A DNA stretch of 64,000 bases. Origin: Hyphomicrobiales bacterium. GTDB taxonomy: Bacteria; Pseudomonadota; Alphaproteobacteria; Rhizobiales; Rhizobiaceae. Made by a program: the position numbers and the translations under genes. Under the pieces are notes generated by a model that saw nothing but the letters and a program-made list of their open reading frames with translations, searched no databases and was not told where the DNA came from. Position 1 is the stretch's first letter. Each line of letters opens with the position of its first letter. The DNA is taken from NCBI GenBank assembly GCA_900469345.1, contig UBWZ01000010.1, forward strand, positions 62,001-126,000. The letters run 5' to 3'. Shown here in pieces: positions 36,410 to 45,279 of this stretch.

Positions 36410-37306
36410 ATGGCGTATCTTCTGCAGCAACTGGCAAATGCGGTTCCGCTGGCGGCGCTCTACGCCGTGCTGGCCTTCGGCTACGCAATCGCCTTTTCCG
36501 TGACGAAGCGGGCCGACATCGCCTATGGCGCGATCTTCGCCTTTTCCGGCCACCTGTTTCTGCTGTTGGCCCATGTCGGCTGGGACAGGCTGTGGCTCGT
36601 GCTGTCGGCGGCGCTCGGTCTCGGCGCGACGGCGGGCCTCGCCGGCGGGGTCGGAACGGGGCTGGTGGTCGGCCGAACGGTGATGCTGCCGCTCTCACGG
36701 GTTTCGCCCAATGCGCTGATCGTCGCTTCGCTGGGTGTGCTGATGGTGCTGATGGAGGGCGCAAGGCTGGCGGCGCAGACGCGCGAACTCTGGCTGCCAC
36801 CTTTTCTCAACCAGCCGTTTGTGCTCTGGCCGGATGGCGGCTTCCCGGTCACGCTGACGCTCATCCAGTTGCTGAACACCGCGACCATCGGCGCCGCGAT
36901 CGGCAGCGGTCAGCTGGTGCTCGCAAAAACCCGTTGGGGCCGCGTCTGGCGGGCCGTATCCGACGATCCGCTCGCGGCCGAACTGTCCGGCACGGATTCG
37001 GCGCTGGTTTTCGTCATCGCCTATGGAGCTGCCGCCTTCTATGCCGCGATGGCGGGCGTGCTTGCCACCGCTTATTACGGCACGATGGATTTCGGCGCCG
37101 GTCTCCTCTTCGGGTTGAAGGTGGTGCTGATCGCGGCTGCCGGCGGACAGTCGCATCCGCTGCGCTCCGCCGCCGGTGCGGCGCTCTTTGCGCTCGGCGA
37201 GACCTTGTGGAGCGGCTACGGCCCGATCCTCTGGCGCGATCTGGTGACCGTTTCCGTGCTCGTGCTGGTGCTGGTCCTCAGCCGCCGGGAGAGGGCGGTG
37301 CCCTGA
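36410..37306 (+). CDS. LivH-type branched-chain amino-acid ABC permease, orphan
   Basis: 298-aa multi-pass membrane protein of the LivH family. The segment RADIAYGAIFAFSGHLFLLL matches the INFAHGE-like region, and DPLAAELSGTDSALVFVIAY and ETLWSGYGPILWRDL match the C-terminal half. The start is preceded by AAGGAGAGAGG. No LivM, LivG, LivF or LivK gene is nearby, so it either works with components encoded elsewhere or alone. It is transcribed from the compact divergent promoter shared with the CGNR regulator. Confidence 0.85.
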   Translation: MAYLLQQLANAVPLAALYAVLAFGYAIAFSVTKRADIAYGAIFAFSGHLFLLLAHVGWDRLWLVLSAALGLGATAGLAGGVGTGLVVGRTVMLPLSRVSPNALIVASLGVLMVLMEGARLAAQTRELWLPPFLNQPFVLWPDGGFPVTLTLIQLLNTATIGAAIGSGQLVLAKTRWGRVWRAVSDDPLAAELSGTDSALVFVIAYGAAAFYAAMAGVLATAYYGTMDFGAGLLFGLKVVLIAAAGGQSHPLRSAAGAALFALGETLWSGYGPILWRDLVTVSVLVLVLVLSRRERAVP

Positions 37307-37391
37307 CGTCCAAGGGGCAAGTGCTGTGGACGGACGATCGGCGAACCGCTACTCTTTCGGCCTGCGCCAGAGCACATCCAAGAGAACGACG

Positions 37392-37625
37392 ATGCAGGTA
37401 ACGATCCAGACGGCTGAAACCAACCTCGCGGACCTGATAGAGCGTGCCCAGGCGGGAGAGGACGTGGTGATCGCCGAGGGCACCAAGCCGGTCGCCCGGC
37501 TCGTACCTCTTCAGTCTAAAGCCTTTGTGATTGGCCTGCTGAAGAACGAGCTCGGCGGCAAGGGGCCGGATTTCTTCGAGCCTTTGGACGTGTCTGAGAT
37601 CCGGCTGTGGGAAGGCGAGGCTTGA
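37392..37625 (+). CDS. Phd/YefM-type antitoxin
   Basis: 77 aa. The N-terminus MQVTIQTAETNLADLIERAQ followed by GEDVVIAEGTKPVARLVPL is the Phd/YefM DNA-binding fold. The C-terminus is the toxin-binding part. The stop overlaps the toxin start (TTGA), giving coupled translation. It is the first gene of the second TA module, 85 bp after the LivH-type permease. Confidence 0.85.
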   Translation: MQVTIQTAETNLADLIERAQAGEDVVIAEGTKPVARLVPLQSKAFVIGLLKNELGGKGPDFFEPLDVSEIRLWEGEA

Positions 37626-38011
37626 GCGCCATTCTTCTCGATACCCATGTGTGGGCATGGTCGCTGACAGGCGAAACTCGATTGTCAGAGCCTGCGGTGA
37701 ACGCCATGCTGAACGCAGAAAGCGTCTACGTCAGCCCCATCAGCTTCTTCGAGATCGGCCAGAAGGTTCGTCTCGGCAAGTGGCCGCAGATGCAGCCCTA
37801 TGTGAACGATCTCCCATCCTTGCTTCAGCGTCAGGGTGGGTTGGTAGCAGCCCTGTCCCCGGAAATCTGTTTGCGGGCCGCGACCATGGAATGGAGCCAT
37901 CGGGATCCATTCGACCGCTTGCTTGCAGCGACCGCGCAAGATCAAGGGATCCCGATCATCTCCGCAGATGTGGCTTTCGATACGATCGCCGGCGTCACCC
38001 GTCTCTGGTGA
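37622..38011 (+). CDS. PIN-domain toxin (VapC, Sll0205-like)
   Basis: 129 aa from TTG 37622, overlapping the antitoxin stop by 3 bp. PIN acidic residues are Asp7 (LLDTHVWAW), Glu44, Asp95/Asp98 (SHRDPFDRLLAA) and Asp116 (ISADVAFD). The DTHVWAW start is typical of the Sll0205-like group that pairs with Phd-type antitoxins. A metal-dependent RNase acting on translation is expected. Confidence 0.87.
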   Translation: MSAILLDTHVWAWSLTGETRLSEPAVNAMLNAESVYVSPISFFEIGQKVRLGKWPQMQPYVNDLPSLLQRQGGLVAALSPEICLRAATMEWSHRDPFDRLLAATAQDQGIPIISADVAFDTIAGVTRLW

Positions 38012-38030
38012 CAAGCCAATCCCCTTTCGG

Positions 38031-38495
38031 CTACCGCCACTTTTCCTGCGCCTGGTCGTCGGCGTCCTTGGCCGAGACCCAGTCGCGTGCCGACCCGTCG
38101 ACCGCATGCTCCTTCTTCCAGAACGGCGCGGACGTCTTCAAAAAGTCCATCACGAAATTGGCGCCGTCGAAGGCAGCCTGCCGGTGGGGGGCAGCGGCGA
38201 TCACCAGCACGATGTTTTCGCCCGGCATGATCTTGCCGTAGCGATGCACGGCGGTGAGGCCGAGAAGCGAGAAGCGCTCCAGCGCAAGCGATGCGATGCG
38301 GGTCATCTCGGCTTCCGCCATTCCGGGATAATGCTCCAGCTCCAGCGCCGACAACGCACCCTGTTCGTCGCGGCAGAGGCCGGAAAACGTCACCACCGCG
38401 CCGATGTCGTGGCGTCCCTTGGTCAGCGCTAAGAGTTCCGACGGAAGATCGAAGTCTTCGGCCTGGACCCGGATGGTGGGGGTGGGAGCGGACAT
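38031..38495 (-). CDS. moaE: molybdopterin synthase catalytic subunit MoaE
   Basis: 154 aa. MoaE converts precursor Z (cPMP) to molybdopterin with sulfur from the MoaD C-terminus. Conserved segments are VTFSGLCRDEQGALSALELEH, then AVHRYGKIMPGENIVLVIAA and HRQAAFDGANFVMDFLKT. It follows moaD on the minus strand after a 127-bp gap, and is convergent with the PIN toxin gene. Confidence 0.96.
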   Translation of the reverse strand: MSAPTPTIRVQAEDFDLPSELLALTKGRHDIGAVVTFSGLCRDEQGALSALELEHYPGMAEAEMTRIASLALERFSLLGLTAVHRYGKIMPGENIVLVIAAAPHRQAAFDGANFVMDFLKTSAPFWKKEHAVDGSARDWVSAKDADDQAQEKWR

Positions 38496-38622
38496 TATAG
38501 CCTCTCGGTGTGCAGCAAGCGCCGTGTCGATGCCGGCCCGTCGCTCTAGCTTAGGACTGGCTTAGGACGTTCTTTCCCGAAATCGATACGCCGGATCGAT
38601 GTCTCCATATACTCCGGGCGTC

Positions 38623-38877
38623 TCAGCCGCCTGTCATCGGCGGAAACAGGCCGATCTCGCGGGCGCCGGCAATCGTCTCGGAATGCTCCACATGCTCCTG
38701 GTTGATCGCGACGCGGATCACCTCGGGATATTGCAGCGCGTGCTCGTATTCCTCGCCAAGCGTCTTCAGGTGGTCGAGCAGGTCGCGCACCGTTGTCACC
38801 TGCGCCGGAAGGTCTAGCTCCTCCTCGGACTTGCCGATCCGCTCGCGCACCCAGGCGAAATAGACGAGCTTCGCCAT
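38623..38877 (-). CDS. moaD: molybdopterin synthase sulfur carrier subunit MoaD
   Basis: 84-aa ubiquitin-like sulfur carrier ending in GG (FPPMTGG), which is thiocarboxylated and inserted into MoaE. ATG 38877 overlaps the pgsA stop (TGATG), which fixes the start. The N-terminus AKLVYFAWVRERIG is typical. Confidence 0.96.
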   Translation of the reverse strand: MAKLVYFAWVRERIGKSEEELDLPAQVTTVRDLLDHLKTLGEEYEHALQYPEVIRVAINQEHVEHSETIAGAREIGLFPPMTGG

Positions 38878-39464
38878 CACTCGTCATCCACCAGATGCTT
38901 GAGGCCAGCGCGGAAATAGTCGTAGCCCGTGTAGAAGGTCAGGATGGCAGCAATCCAAAGGAGCGCGATGCCGATATCAGTGGTGTGCGGCAGCACCTTG
39001 TCGCCGGCCGGGCCGGCCAGCAGGAAGGCGATCGCGACCATCTGGATCGTCGTCTTCCATTTGGCGATCCGCGTTACCGGAACGGACACCTTGAGCGCCG
39101 CCAGGTATTCGCGCAGGCCCGATACGAGGATCTCGCGGCACAGGATGGTGATGCCGGCCCAGACCGACCAGTCGGCGATCGTCTGGTCGGCAGCCAGAAG
39201 CAGCAGCACGGCCGCGACCAGCAGCTTGTCGGCGATCGGGTCGAGCATGCGACCGATATTGGAGGTCTGGTTCCAGATGCGGGCGAGATAGCCGTCCAGA
39301 TAGTCGGTGATCGACGCCACGGCGAAGATCCAGAAAGCAGTCCAGCGGGCGAAATCCGAGCTTTCCAGACGGCCTTCGATAAAGAAGCAGCCGACGATCA
39401 GCGGCACGGCCAGGATGCGCGCATAGGTCAGAAGATTGGGAATATTCAGTGCGCGGGAAGCCAT
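38877..39464 (-). CDS. pgsA: CDP-diacylglycerol--glycerol-3-phosphate phosphatidyltransferase
   Basis: 195-aa membrane enzyme that makes phosphatidylglycerol phosphate. The CDP-alcohol phosphotransferase motif is complete: DYLDGYLAR, eight residues, then GRMLDPIAD. Several transmembrane helices are evident. The order uvrC-pgsA-moaD-moaE is usual in rhizobia; pgsA overlaps moaD by one base. Confidence 0.96.
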   Translation of the reverse strand: MASRALNIPNLLTYARILAVPLIVGCFFIEGRLESSDFARWTAFWIFAVASITDYLDGYLARIWNQTSNIGRMLDPIADKLLVAAVLLLLAADQTIADWSVWAGITILCREILVSGLREYLAALKVSVPVTRIAKWKTTIQMVAIAFLLAGPAGDKVLPHTTDIGIALLWIAAILTFYTGYDYFRAGLKHLVDDE

Positions 39465-39561
39465 AGCGGACCTGTACTTGCGTTTGTCCCTAGTTGAGCC
39501 CTCGAGGCCCGTGCGTCAACAGAGAGGCTGGCCTTTTTTGTCGTGGGCGGCGGGAGCCGGC

Positions 39562-41604
39562 TCAGCCGGCCCTGTTTTCGTGGAAGTGATTGTAGATCTG
39601 CTTGGCAACCGCCTCGGAAATTCCCTCGACCGCCATGAGGTCGGTAAGGCCCGCGCGCGACACCGCCTTGGCGGTGCCGAAATGCTGCAGCAGCTTGCGC
39701 TTGCGGCCCGGGCCGATTCCGGAAATCTCGTCGAGCGGGTTCTTGATCATTTCCTTCTTGCGCCGTGCCCGGTGCGAGCCGATCGCGAAACGGTGGGCCT
39801 CGTCGCGCATCCGCTGGATGAAATAGAGCACCGGGTCGCGCGGTGGCAGCGAGAAGTCGTTTTGTCCTTGGACGAAGAAGCGCTCTCGTCCCGCCTCACG
39901 GTCGGCGCCCTTGGCGACGCCGATGGCTGTCACGAGGCCGCTGATCCCGAGTTCCTCCAGGATTCCGCGCACCGCCGTCATCTGGCCCTGGCCACCATCG
40001 ATGAGGATCACGTCGGGCCAGACCGGAAAAGGCGCGTCGGATGCATCCTCGGCCGACACGGTGGCGGCCGCGGAGCGGTCGGGCAACCCTTCCTCCTTGA
40101 TCAGACGCGAAAACCGGCGCGTCATCACTTCGCGCATCATGCCGAAGTCGTCGCCGGGGGTGATGTCGGTCGATTTGATGTTGAACTTGCGGTACTGGTT
40201 TTTGACGAAGCCTTCCGGCCCCGCCACGACCATGCCGCCGACGGCATTGGTGCCCATGATGTGGGAGTTGTCGTAGATCTCGATGCGGCGCGGCATGTAG
40301 GGCAGCGAGAAGGTCTGCGCCATGCCGTGCAGAAGCCGCCCCTGGGAGGCGGTCTCGGCGAGTTTGCGGCCATGTGCCTCGCGGGCATTGGCGAGCACGT
40401 GATCGACCAGATCCTTTTTCTCGCCCCGCTGCGGTACGCTGATCGTCACCTTGTGGCCGGCCTTCTCGCAGAACGCCATTGCGAGCAGGTCCTGCTCTTC
40501 GACCGTCTGCGACAGAAGGATCTGCTTCGGCACCGGCTTGTCGTCGTAAAACTGCGCCAGGAAGGCGTTGAGAACCTCGGCGCCCGTTAGCTGCGGATCG
40601 GCTTTCGGGAAATAGGCACGGTTGCCCCAGTTCTGCCCGGTGCGGAAGAAGAACACCTGGATGCAGGACAGGCCGCCTTCGTGCTGGATGGCAAAGACAT
40701 CCGCCTCTTCGACGCCCGCCGGATTGATGCCCTGGTGGCTCTGCACGTGCGACAGCGCCGACAACCGGTCGCGATAGATCGCGGCGCGCTCGAAATCGAG
40801 GTCTTCCGATGCCGCCGCCATCTGCACGGCGATCGCGGATTTGACGTTCTGGCTCTTGCCGGACAGGAAGTCCTGCGCCTCCTGCACGAGCTCGGCATAG
40901 CCCTCGTCACTGATCTCGTGAGTGCAGGGACCCGAACAGCGCTTGATCTGGTAGAGCAGGCAGGGACGGGTGCGGCTTTCGAACACGCTGTCGGTGCAGG
41001 TCCGCAGCAGGAAGGCCCGCTGCAGCGAGTTGATGGTGCGGCCGACGGCGCTCGCCGAGGCGAAGGGTCCGAAATAGGCGCCCTTGCGGGCCCGCGCACC
41101 GCGATGCTTGAAGATCGCCGGCGCCCGGTGGTCGCCGGTGATCATGATATAGGGAAACGACTTGTCGTCACGCAGCAACACGTTGAAGCGTGGGCGCAGC
41201 CGCTTGATGAGGTTTGCCTCGAGCAGCAGCGCCTCGGTCTCCGTCCGCGTCGTGACGAATTCCATGTGGGTGGTCTCGCGCACCATCTTGGCGAGCCGGT
41301 TGGAATGGAGGCGACCCTGGGCATAATTGCTGACGCGCTTCTTCAGGCTCTTCGCCTTGCCCACATACATGACGTCGCCCGCGTCGTTGAACATGCGGTA
41401 GACGCCCGGCGCGTTGGGCAGGTGCTTGACGAATTCGGCGATCAGGTCGGCACCCTTGAGGCCACTCTCGTTCTTGAGCGCTTCGTTCCACTCGATGGAC
41501 GTAGCCGGTCCCTCGACCGGTTCGACGACCACGACGGCATCGTCTTCATCCTCGTCCATCTCGTCGTAAAGAACGCCGCCATCCGGCAGCTTCGCTGCAT
41601 TCAT
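39562..41604 (-). CDS. uvrC: excinuclease ABC subunit C
   Basis: 680-aa endonuclease that makes both incisions in nucleotide excision repair. The order of domains is an acidic N-terminal extension, GIY-YIG nuclease ([20 protein letters not shown]), Cys-containing region, UVR motif binding UvrB, UvrC RNase H-like nuclease ([15 protein letters not shown]), and a helix-hairpin-helix pair at the end ([16 protein letters not shown]). The start [10 protein letters not shown] at 41604 has GGAGACGATGGA upstream. Confidence 0.96.
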   Translation of the reverse strand: MNAAKLPDGGVLYDEMDEDEDDAVVVVEPVEGPATSIEWNEALKNESGLKGADLIAEFVKHLPNAPGVYRMFNDAGDVMYVGKAKSLKKRVSNYAQGRLHSNRLAKMVRETTHMEFVTTRTETEALLLEANLIKRLRPRFNVLLRDDKSFPYIMITGDHRAPAIFKHRGARARKGAYFGPFASASAVGRTINSLQRAFLLRTCTDSVFESRTRPCLLYQIKRCSGPCTHEISDEGYAELVQEAQDFLSGKSQNVKSAIAVQMAAASEDLDFERAAIYRDRLSALSHVQSHQGINPAGVEEADVFAIQHEGGLSCIQVFFFRTGQNWGNRAYFPKADPQLTGAEVLNAFLAQFYDDKPVPKQILLSQTVEEQDLLAMAFCEKAGHKVTISVPQRGEKKDLVDHVLANAREAHGRKLAETASQGRLLHGMAQTFSLPYMPRRIEIYDNSHIMGTNAVGGMVVAGPEGFVKNQYRKFNIKSTDITPGDDFGMMREVMTRRFSRLIKEEGLPDRSAAATVSAEDASDAPFPVWPDVILIDGGQGQMTAVRGILEELGISGLVTAIGVAKGADREAGRERFFVQGQNDFSLPPRDPVLYFIQRMRDEAHRFAIGSHRARRKKEMIKNPLDEISGIGPGRKRKLLQHFGTAKAVSRAGLTDLMAVEGISEAVAKQIYNHFHENRAG

Positions 41605-41830
41605 TCCATCGTCTCCGCTGCAAAAGGCCGCCCGAGACGTCGTCAGGCTCCGTTTGCGGCAATCATTCGTAGTTTTCTGCCCGACGGGCACATTATTTTT
41701 TGCGAATCTGCGCGATCGCCTAGCGCCAGAGATAATGATTCAGGCGGCGGTTTGAAAGCGCCGCAGCGCTGTCGGCGAGCCTTTGCCGGCGGAGGGCGAT
41801 CGCCGACCGAGGCGCGCGGCCAAGCTCAAC

Positions 41831-41857
41831 GGTTCAAATTTGACGAAAATTTGAACC
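41831..41857. repeat. 11-bp perfect inverted repeat
   Basis: GGTTCAAATTT (41831-41841) pairs perfectly with AAATTTGAACC (41847-41857) across the 5-nt loop GACGA. It is about 230 bp upstream of uvrC and 420 bp upstream of the barrel gene. It could be an operator or an RNA hairpin. Confidence 0.5.
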
Positions 41858-42070
41858 CAACTGGAACCCCATATGAGAGACTGCCGCTACTTTATGACGT
41901 TTTACTAACGTTATGCTCTCGCCCGGCGCTGCCGTTGCCGAACACTTCTTCAGTTCAAAGTGTTGTTGCAATAGGTTTCGCGACGATCGGGAGGCGGAAA
42001 AGTCGTATTGACGAGTCTGTGCTTAGATATTAAGACGGTGGCAAGGAAGATGAACACCCTTATACATTCG

Positions 42071-42100
42071 TTCAAGGTCTGTTAGGGTTAATGATATACA
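42071..42100 (+). promoter_or_regulatory. candidate promoter of the outer-membrane barrel gene
   Basis: TTCAAG (42071-42076) and TATACA (42095-42100) are separated by 18 bp. This leaves a leader of about 170 nt before the barrel start. Another possible -35 (TTGACG near 42008) has poorer spacing. Confidence 0.4.
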
Positions 42101-42278
42101 TGTGGCGTTAGAGCAACATCGAATTTTAGCCGTCTGTGTGCCACAATCAATTCACAATTCGGCTCTTCCAATTCCTCATTTGGCATCCATTTTCATCCTC
42201 AGCGAGCAGGGAACAAAGCGGCCGGCAAGCGATTGTCACGGCAACTAACCCGGCACAGCAGTAAAAGGAGAAAATTGT

Positions 42279-42917
42279 ATGCGTATCCTCGTCGCAACTC
42301 TGATGGCCTCGGCTACCAGCCTCATCGCGTTTTCCGCGGCCAACGCCGCTGATGCCGTCAGCCAGATTCCGGAAGCTCCGGCTGCCGTCGAAGAAGTGGC
42401 AACTGCCCCGACCTGGCAGGGCTTCTACCTCGGTGGCTACGGCGACTACGACTGGGGTCGTTTCGGTGGCTACGGCGACCGTGATGGCAAGCTCGGTGGC
42501 GGTGCCTTCACCGGCTACAACTGGCAGTCCGGCCAGATCGTTTACGGTATTGAAGCTGACGTCGGCTATAACGGCACCAGCAACGACACGATCGAAGGCT
42601 ACGATGCCAAGGCCAAGTGGAACGGCTCCGTTCGCGGCCGCGTCGGCTACGACATGAACCCCTTCCTGATCTACGGCACGGCAGGTCTCGCCCTTCAGGA
42701 CAACAAGCTGTCCGACGCGACCTCGTCCGACAGCAAGACCGCCGTGGGCTACACGGTCGGCGTCGGTGCAGAAGCCTTCGTCACCAGCAACGTCACGGCG
42801 CGCGTCGAATATCGCTACACCGATTTCGGCACGGACCGTTACAGCCTCGACTCCGGTTCGGTTTCGAAGGGCTTTGACGATCACAGCGTGAAGGTTGGTA
42901 TCGGCGTAAAGTTCTAA
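42279..42917 (+). CDS. outer-membrane beta-barrel protein, Omp25/RopB-like
   Basis: 212 aa. A Sec signal peptide (MRILVATLMASATSLIAFSA) ends near ANAAD. The mature part is an eight-stranded barrel with alternating aromatic Gly-rich strands (FYLGGYGDYDWGRFGGYGD). It ends in VKVGIGVKF, whose terminal Phe is the BAM recognition signal. AAAGGAG sits just upstream of the start. Such proteins are major surface antigens in Rhizobiales. A strong terminator follows. Confidence 0.93.
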   Translation: MRILVATLMASATSLIAFSAANAADAVSQIPEAPAAVEEVATAPTWQGFYLGGYGDYDWGRFGGYGDRDGKLGGGAFTGYNWQSGQIVYGIEADVGYNGTSNDTIEGYDAKAKWNGSVRGRVGYDMNPFLIYGTAGLALQDNKLSDATSSDSKTAVGYTVGVGAEAFVTSNVTARVEYRYTDFGTDRYSLDSGSVSKGFDDHSVKVGIGVKF

Positions 42918-42938
42918 GCCTTAACAAGCTAGAAGAAG

Positions 42939-42967
42939 AAGCCCGGATCTTGGTCCGGGCTTTTTTT
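42939..42967 (+). terminator. Rho-independent terminator of the outer-membrane barrel gene
   Basis: A 9-bp GC-rich stem (42939-42947 with 42954-42962) and a run of seven or more T residues follow the barrel gene by about 20 bp. Confidence 0.9.
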
Positions 42968-42984
42968 GTTGGCGAAAGCTGAGG

Positions 42985-43581
42985 TCAGGCCGCCGATTTC
43001 ATGGCTGCGTAGTCGCTGAAACGCTTGCTGAAGATGTCTGGCCACGAGGCGAGCTCCGGGCGTCCCTCGGCCCATTGTCCGTTAAAGCGCAGATCGAGGT
43101 AGCCGATCAGGGCGGCGAGCGCGAAATGCCCGCCATGCAGCTTCTTGCCGGTCTTCGGCAGATGCGTCTCCAGATAGTCGAGACCGCGCACAACCTTGTC
43201 CCACTGCCTGTCGATCCACGGCTGGTGGATCTTGTCCTCCGGCCGCATGCGCCGTTCGTAGACGATCACGAGCAGGCAGTCTGTAATGCCGTCGCACAGC
43301 GCCTCAAGCACCTCCGCCTCCGTCCGCTTGACGGGCTTCTTGGGGTAGAGCTTGCCGCCCGAGACCCGGTCCAGATAGTGCATGATCGCGACGCTGTCGT
43401 AGATGGAGGGTTCGTCTTTGCGGATCAGAACGGGGATCTTGCCGAGCGGGTTGCTGTCCAGAAGCTCCGGCGAACCGGCACTGGAATCGGTCTTCACGTC
43501 GGTCACCTCGATACCCAGGTGGCGGGCCGCCATCCGCACCTTTGCAGAGTAGGGGGAGGCGGGTGAATAAAGCAGTTTCAT
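42985..43581 (-). CDS. glutathione S-transferase family protein
   Basis: 198 aa with an N-terminal thioredoxin-like domain (KLLYSPASPYSAKVRMAARH; NPLGKIPVLIRKDEPSIYDS, giving the cis-Pro and glutathione-contacting segment). The C-terminal helical domain has FALAALIGYLDLRF. Ser rather than Cys is in the active-site loop, as in beta/nu-like GSTs. The substrate is unknown. It is a second GST in the window, unrelated in position to the frameshifted one. Confidence 0.9.
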   Translation of the reverse strand: MKLLYSPASPYSAKVRMAARHLGIEVTDVKTDSSAGSPELLDSNPLGKIPVLIRKDEPSIYDSVAIMHYLDRVSGGKLYPKKPVKRTEAEVLEALCDGITDCLLVIVYERRMRPEDKIHQPWIDRQWDKVVRGLDYLETHLPKTGKKLHGGHFALAALIGYLDLRFNGQWAEGRPELASWPDIFSKRFSDYAAMKSAA

Positions 43582-43603
43582 TATGTCTTCCTCATGCAGA
43601 ATC

Positions 43604-44254
43604 TCAGCGAACCGGCGGCAGGGTTACCTGACCGGCTGAACAGCTATCCTTGTCGACCTCGGCGCACTCGCGGAAGTGCAGGTCTTTGGTCAGGCAGATC
43701 CGCACTTCGGCGAACTGGCGGCCCTTGCAGCTCGTCGACATCCCGGCGCGGGTGAGTCCGGCATTGGCGGCGATGAACGTGTCCTCGATCGCGTCCGGAG
43801 ACAGCGTCATCGGCCCTTTGGTCTTTGTCAGCGAGTCCGGGATGGCGATCGTCTGGTATGCCTTGCGGACCAGCGCGAAGTAATCTTTCTGCCCAAGGCC
43901 GCTGCAGGTGCCGTGCTTGCGCCACTCGTTGCCGATCAGCCCCATGGACGGCATGATGTCGAACATCGGCCGCCCCAGTTCGGTCGGGACCCGCTTCGGT
44001 TCGCTGCTCGGACAGAAATCCGGATAGCCCTTTTCGTTCTGTGGCCAGAGGCCGTGCACGATGAAGCCGAAATCCTCGTCGGTGCCGCATTGCTGGCTGT
44101 TCTTGCCGTCATGCTGGCCGGCACAAAAGCTCGGCGACCAGGACAGCGCCAGGACGTAGAAGTCGAACTTGCCTGGCTGGTCCTGGCGGCGCTCCTGAGC
44201 CGCTGCCGCTGTCGCGAGACATGCCATGATCAATGCTGCCAGAACCCGTCTCAT
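43604..44254 (-). CDS. secreted ribonuclease T2
   Basis: 216 aa. The signal peptide is MRRVLAALIMACLATAAAAQ. Both active-site motifs are intact: FIVHGLWPQ with His67, and EWRKHGTCSG with Glu110 and His114. Multiple Cys residues could form the family disulfides. It should degrade RNA to 3'-nucleotides in the periplasm, perhaps for phosphate scavenging. The start at 44254 is chosen because it gives the signal peptide. Confidence 0.94.
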   Translation of the reverse strand: MRRVLAALIMACLATAAAAQERRQDQPGKFDFYVLALSWSPSFCAGQHDGKNSQQCGTDEDFGFIVHGLWPQNEKGYPDFCPSSEPKRVPTELGRPMFDIMPSMGLIGNEWRKHGTCSGLGQKDYFALVRKAYQTIAIPDSLTKTKGPMTLSPDAIEDTFIAANAGLTRAGMSTSCKGRQFAEVRICLTKDLHFRECAEVDKDSCSAGQVTLPPVR

Positions 44255-44326
44255 CGCACTGTCCCTCCGATGCGCCTGCACCATGGTCGGGAAGGCGGAG
44301 CCGGTCAAGATGGCACCGCCAATGGC

Positions 44327-45196
44327 CTAGGCGTCCTCGTCCGCGATGCTTTCGCCCGTCAGCCAGAACGCCCGGTGCGAAGCGAAACGATCCTGTGTCA
44401 TGATGCCCTTGAGCACCGGCAGCAGCGTGTGCAACTCGGCCTTGAGGGTAAAGGGCGGATTGACGATGATCAGTCCGGAGCCGGACAGCCCGGTTTCCTC
44501 GCGGTCGCTTTTGACCGTCAGCTCGGCGCACAGCATTTTGGGGATCTGCAGCGCCTGCAGTTCCTCGTGGAAGGACTTGGGCGGCGCGCCCTTCTTGATC
44601 GGATACCAGAGGCAGTAGGTGCCGCCGGGAAACCGGCGATAGGCGGTAGCGAGCCCTGCGACCAGACGCGAATATTCCCCCTCGGCCTCGAAAGGCGGAT
44701 CGACCAGCACGATTCCGCGCTTTTCTTTCGGCGGCAGATGCGCGCCGAGCGCCAGCCAGCCGTCGAGCTCCGTGGCGCGCACCTGAAAATCGCCCTCGAA
44801 CAGCCGGTGGAGCCGGTTATAGTCGTCCGGGTGCAGTTCCATGGCAGACAGCCGGTCCTGCGGGCGAAACAGCATGCGGGCGAGCTTCGGCGAACCGGGG
44901 TAGAGCTTGATGCCGCCCTTGGGGTTCAGTTCGCGCACGGCATCGAGGTAGGGCGCCAGCAGTTCGGCCACCGGCCCCGGCAGATCCGCCTCGATCAGCC
45001 GGCCGATACCGTCTCGCCACTCGCCGGTCTTCTGCGCTTCCTCGGAGGTCAGATCGTAGAGCCCGATCCCCGCATGGGTGTCGAGCACCCGGAAGGCCTT
45101 GTCCTTGTTCTGCGCATAGCGGATCAGCCGCGCCAGGACGGCGTGTTTCAGGACGTCGGCAAAATTGCCGGCATGGTAGATGTGGCGATAGTTCAT
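44327..45196 (-). CDS. rlmJ: 23S rRNA (adenine2030-N6)-methyltransferase RlmJ
   Basis: 289 aa, beginning MNYRHIYHAGNFADVLKHAV, the diagnostic RlmJ N-terminus. The SAM pocket is DTHAGIGLYDL and the N6-adenine methylase motif is DPPFEAEGEY. It modifies A2030 of 23S rRNA. It is divergent from the molybdopterin oxidoreductase gene. Confidence 0.95.
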   Translation of the reverse strand: MNYRHIYHAGNFADVLKHAVLARLIRYAQNKDKAFRVLDTHAGIGLYDLTSEEAQKTGEWRDGIGRLIEADLPGPVAELLAPYLDAVRELNPKGGIKLYPGSPKLARMLFRPQDRLSAMELHPDDYNRLHRLFEGDFQVRATELDGWLALGAHLPPKEKRGIVLVDPPFEAEGEYSRLVAGLATAYRRFPGGTYCLWYPIKKGAPPKSFHEELQALQIPKMLCAELTVKSDREETGLSGSGLIIVNPPFTLKAELHTLLPVLKGIMTQDRFASHRAFWLTGESIADEDA

Positions 45197-45279
45197 GTGC
45201 GCCCATGGCCCGGATGAATAAAATTGATGCGCTGCAAATGCCGCTTTTGGCGTGAGCCTGCTTGTCCTATAGAAAAGCC

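Larger units (their letters stand above)
41605..42278. other. 674-bp gene-free region between uvrC and the outer-membrane barrel gene
   Basis: AT content rises sharply here compared with the flanking genes. Frames that cross it have no family-like residues, no good start and no ribosome-binding site. It holds an 11-bp perfect hairpin at 41831-41857, a promoter candidate at 42071-42100, and a long leader for the barrel gene. A small RNA is possible but not shown. Confidence 0.6.

Noticed and set aside
40681-42033. Plus-strand frame extending from uvrC antisense into the 41.6-42.3 kb gap
   Set aside because: The part in the gap has no start, ribosome-binding site or family similarity.
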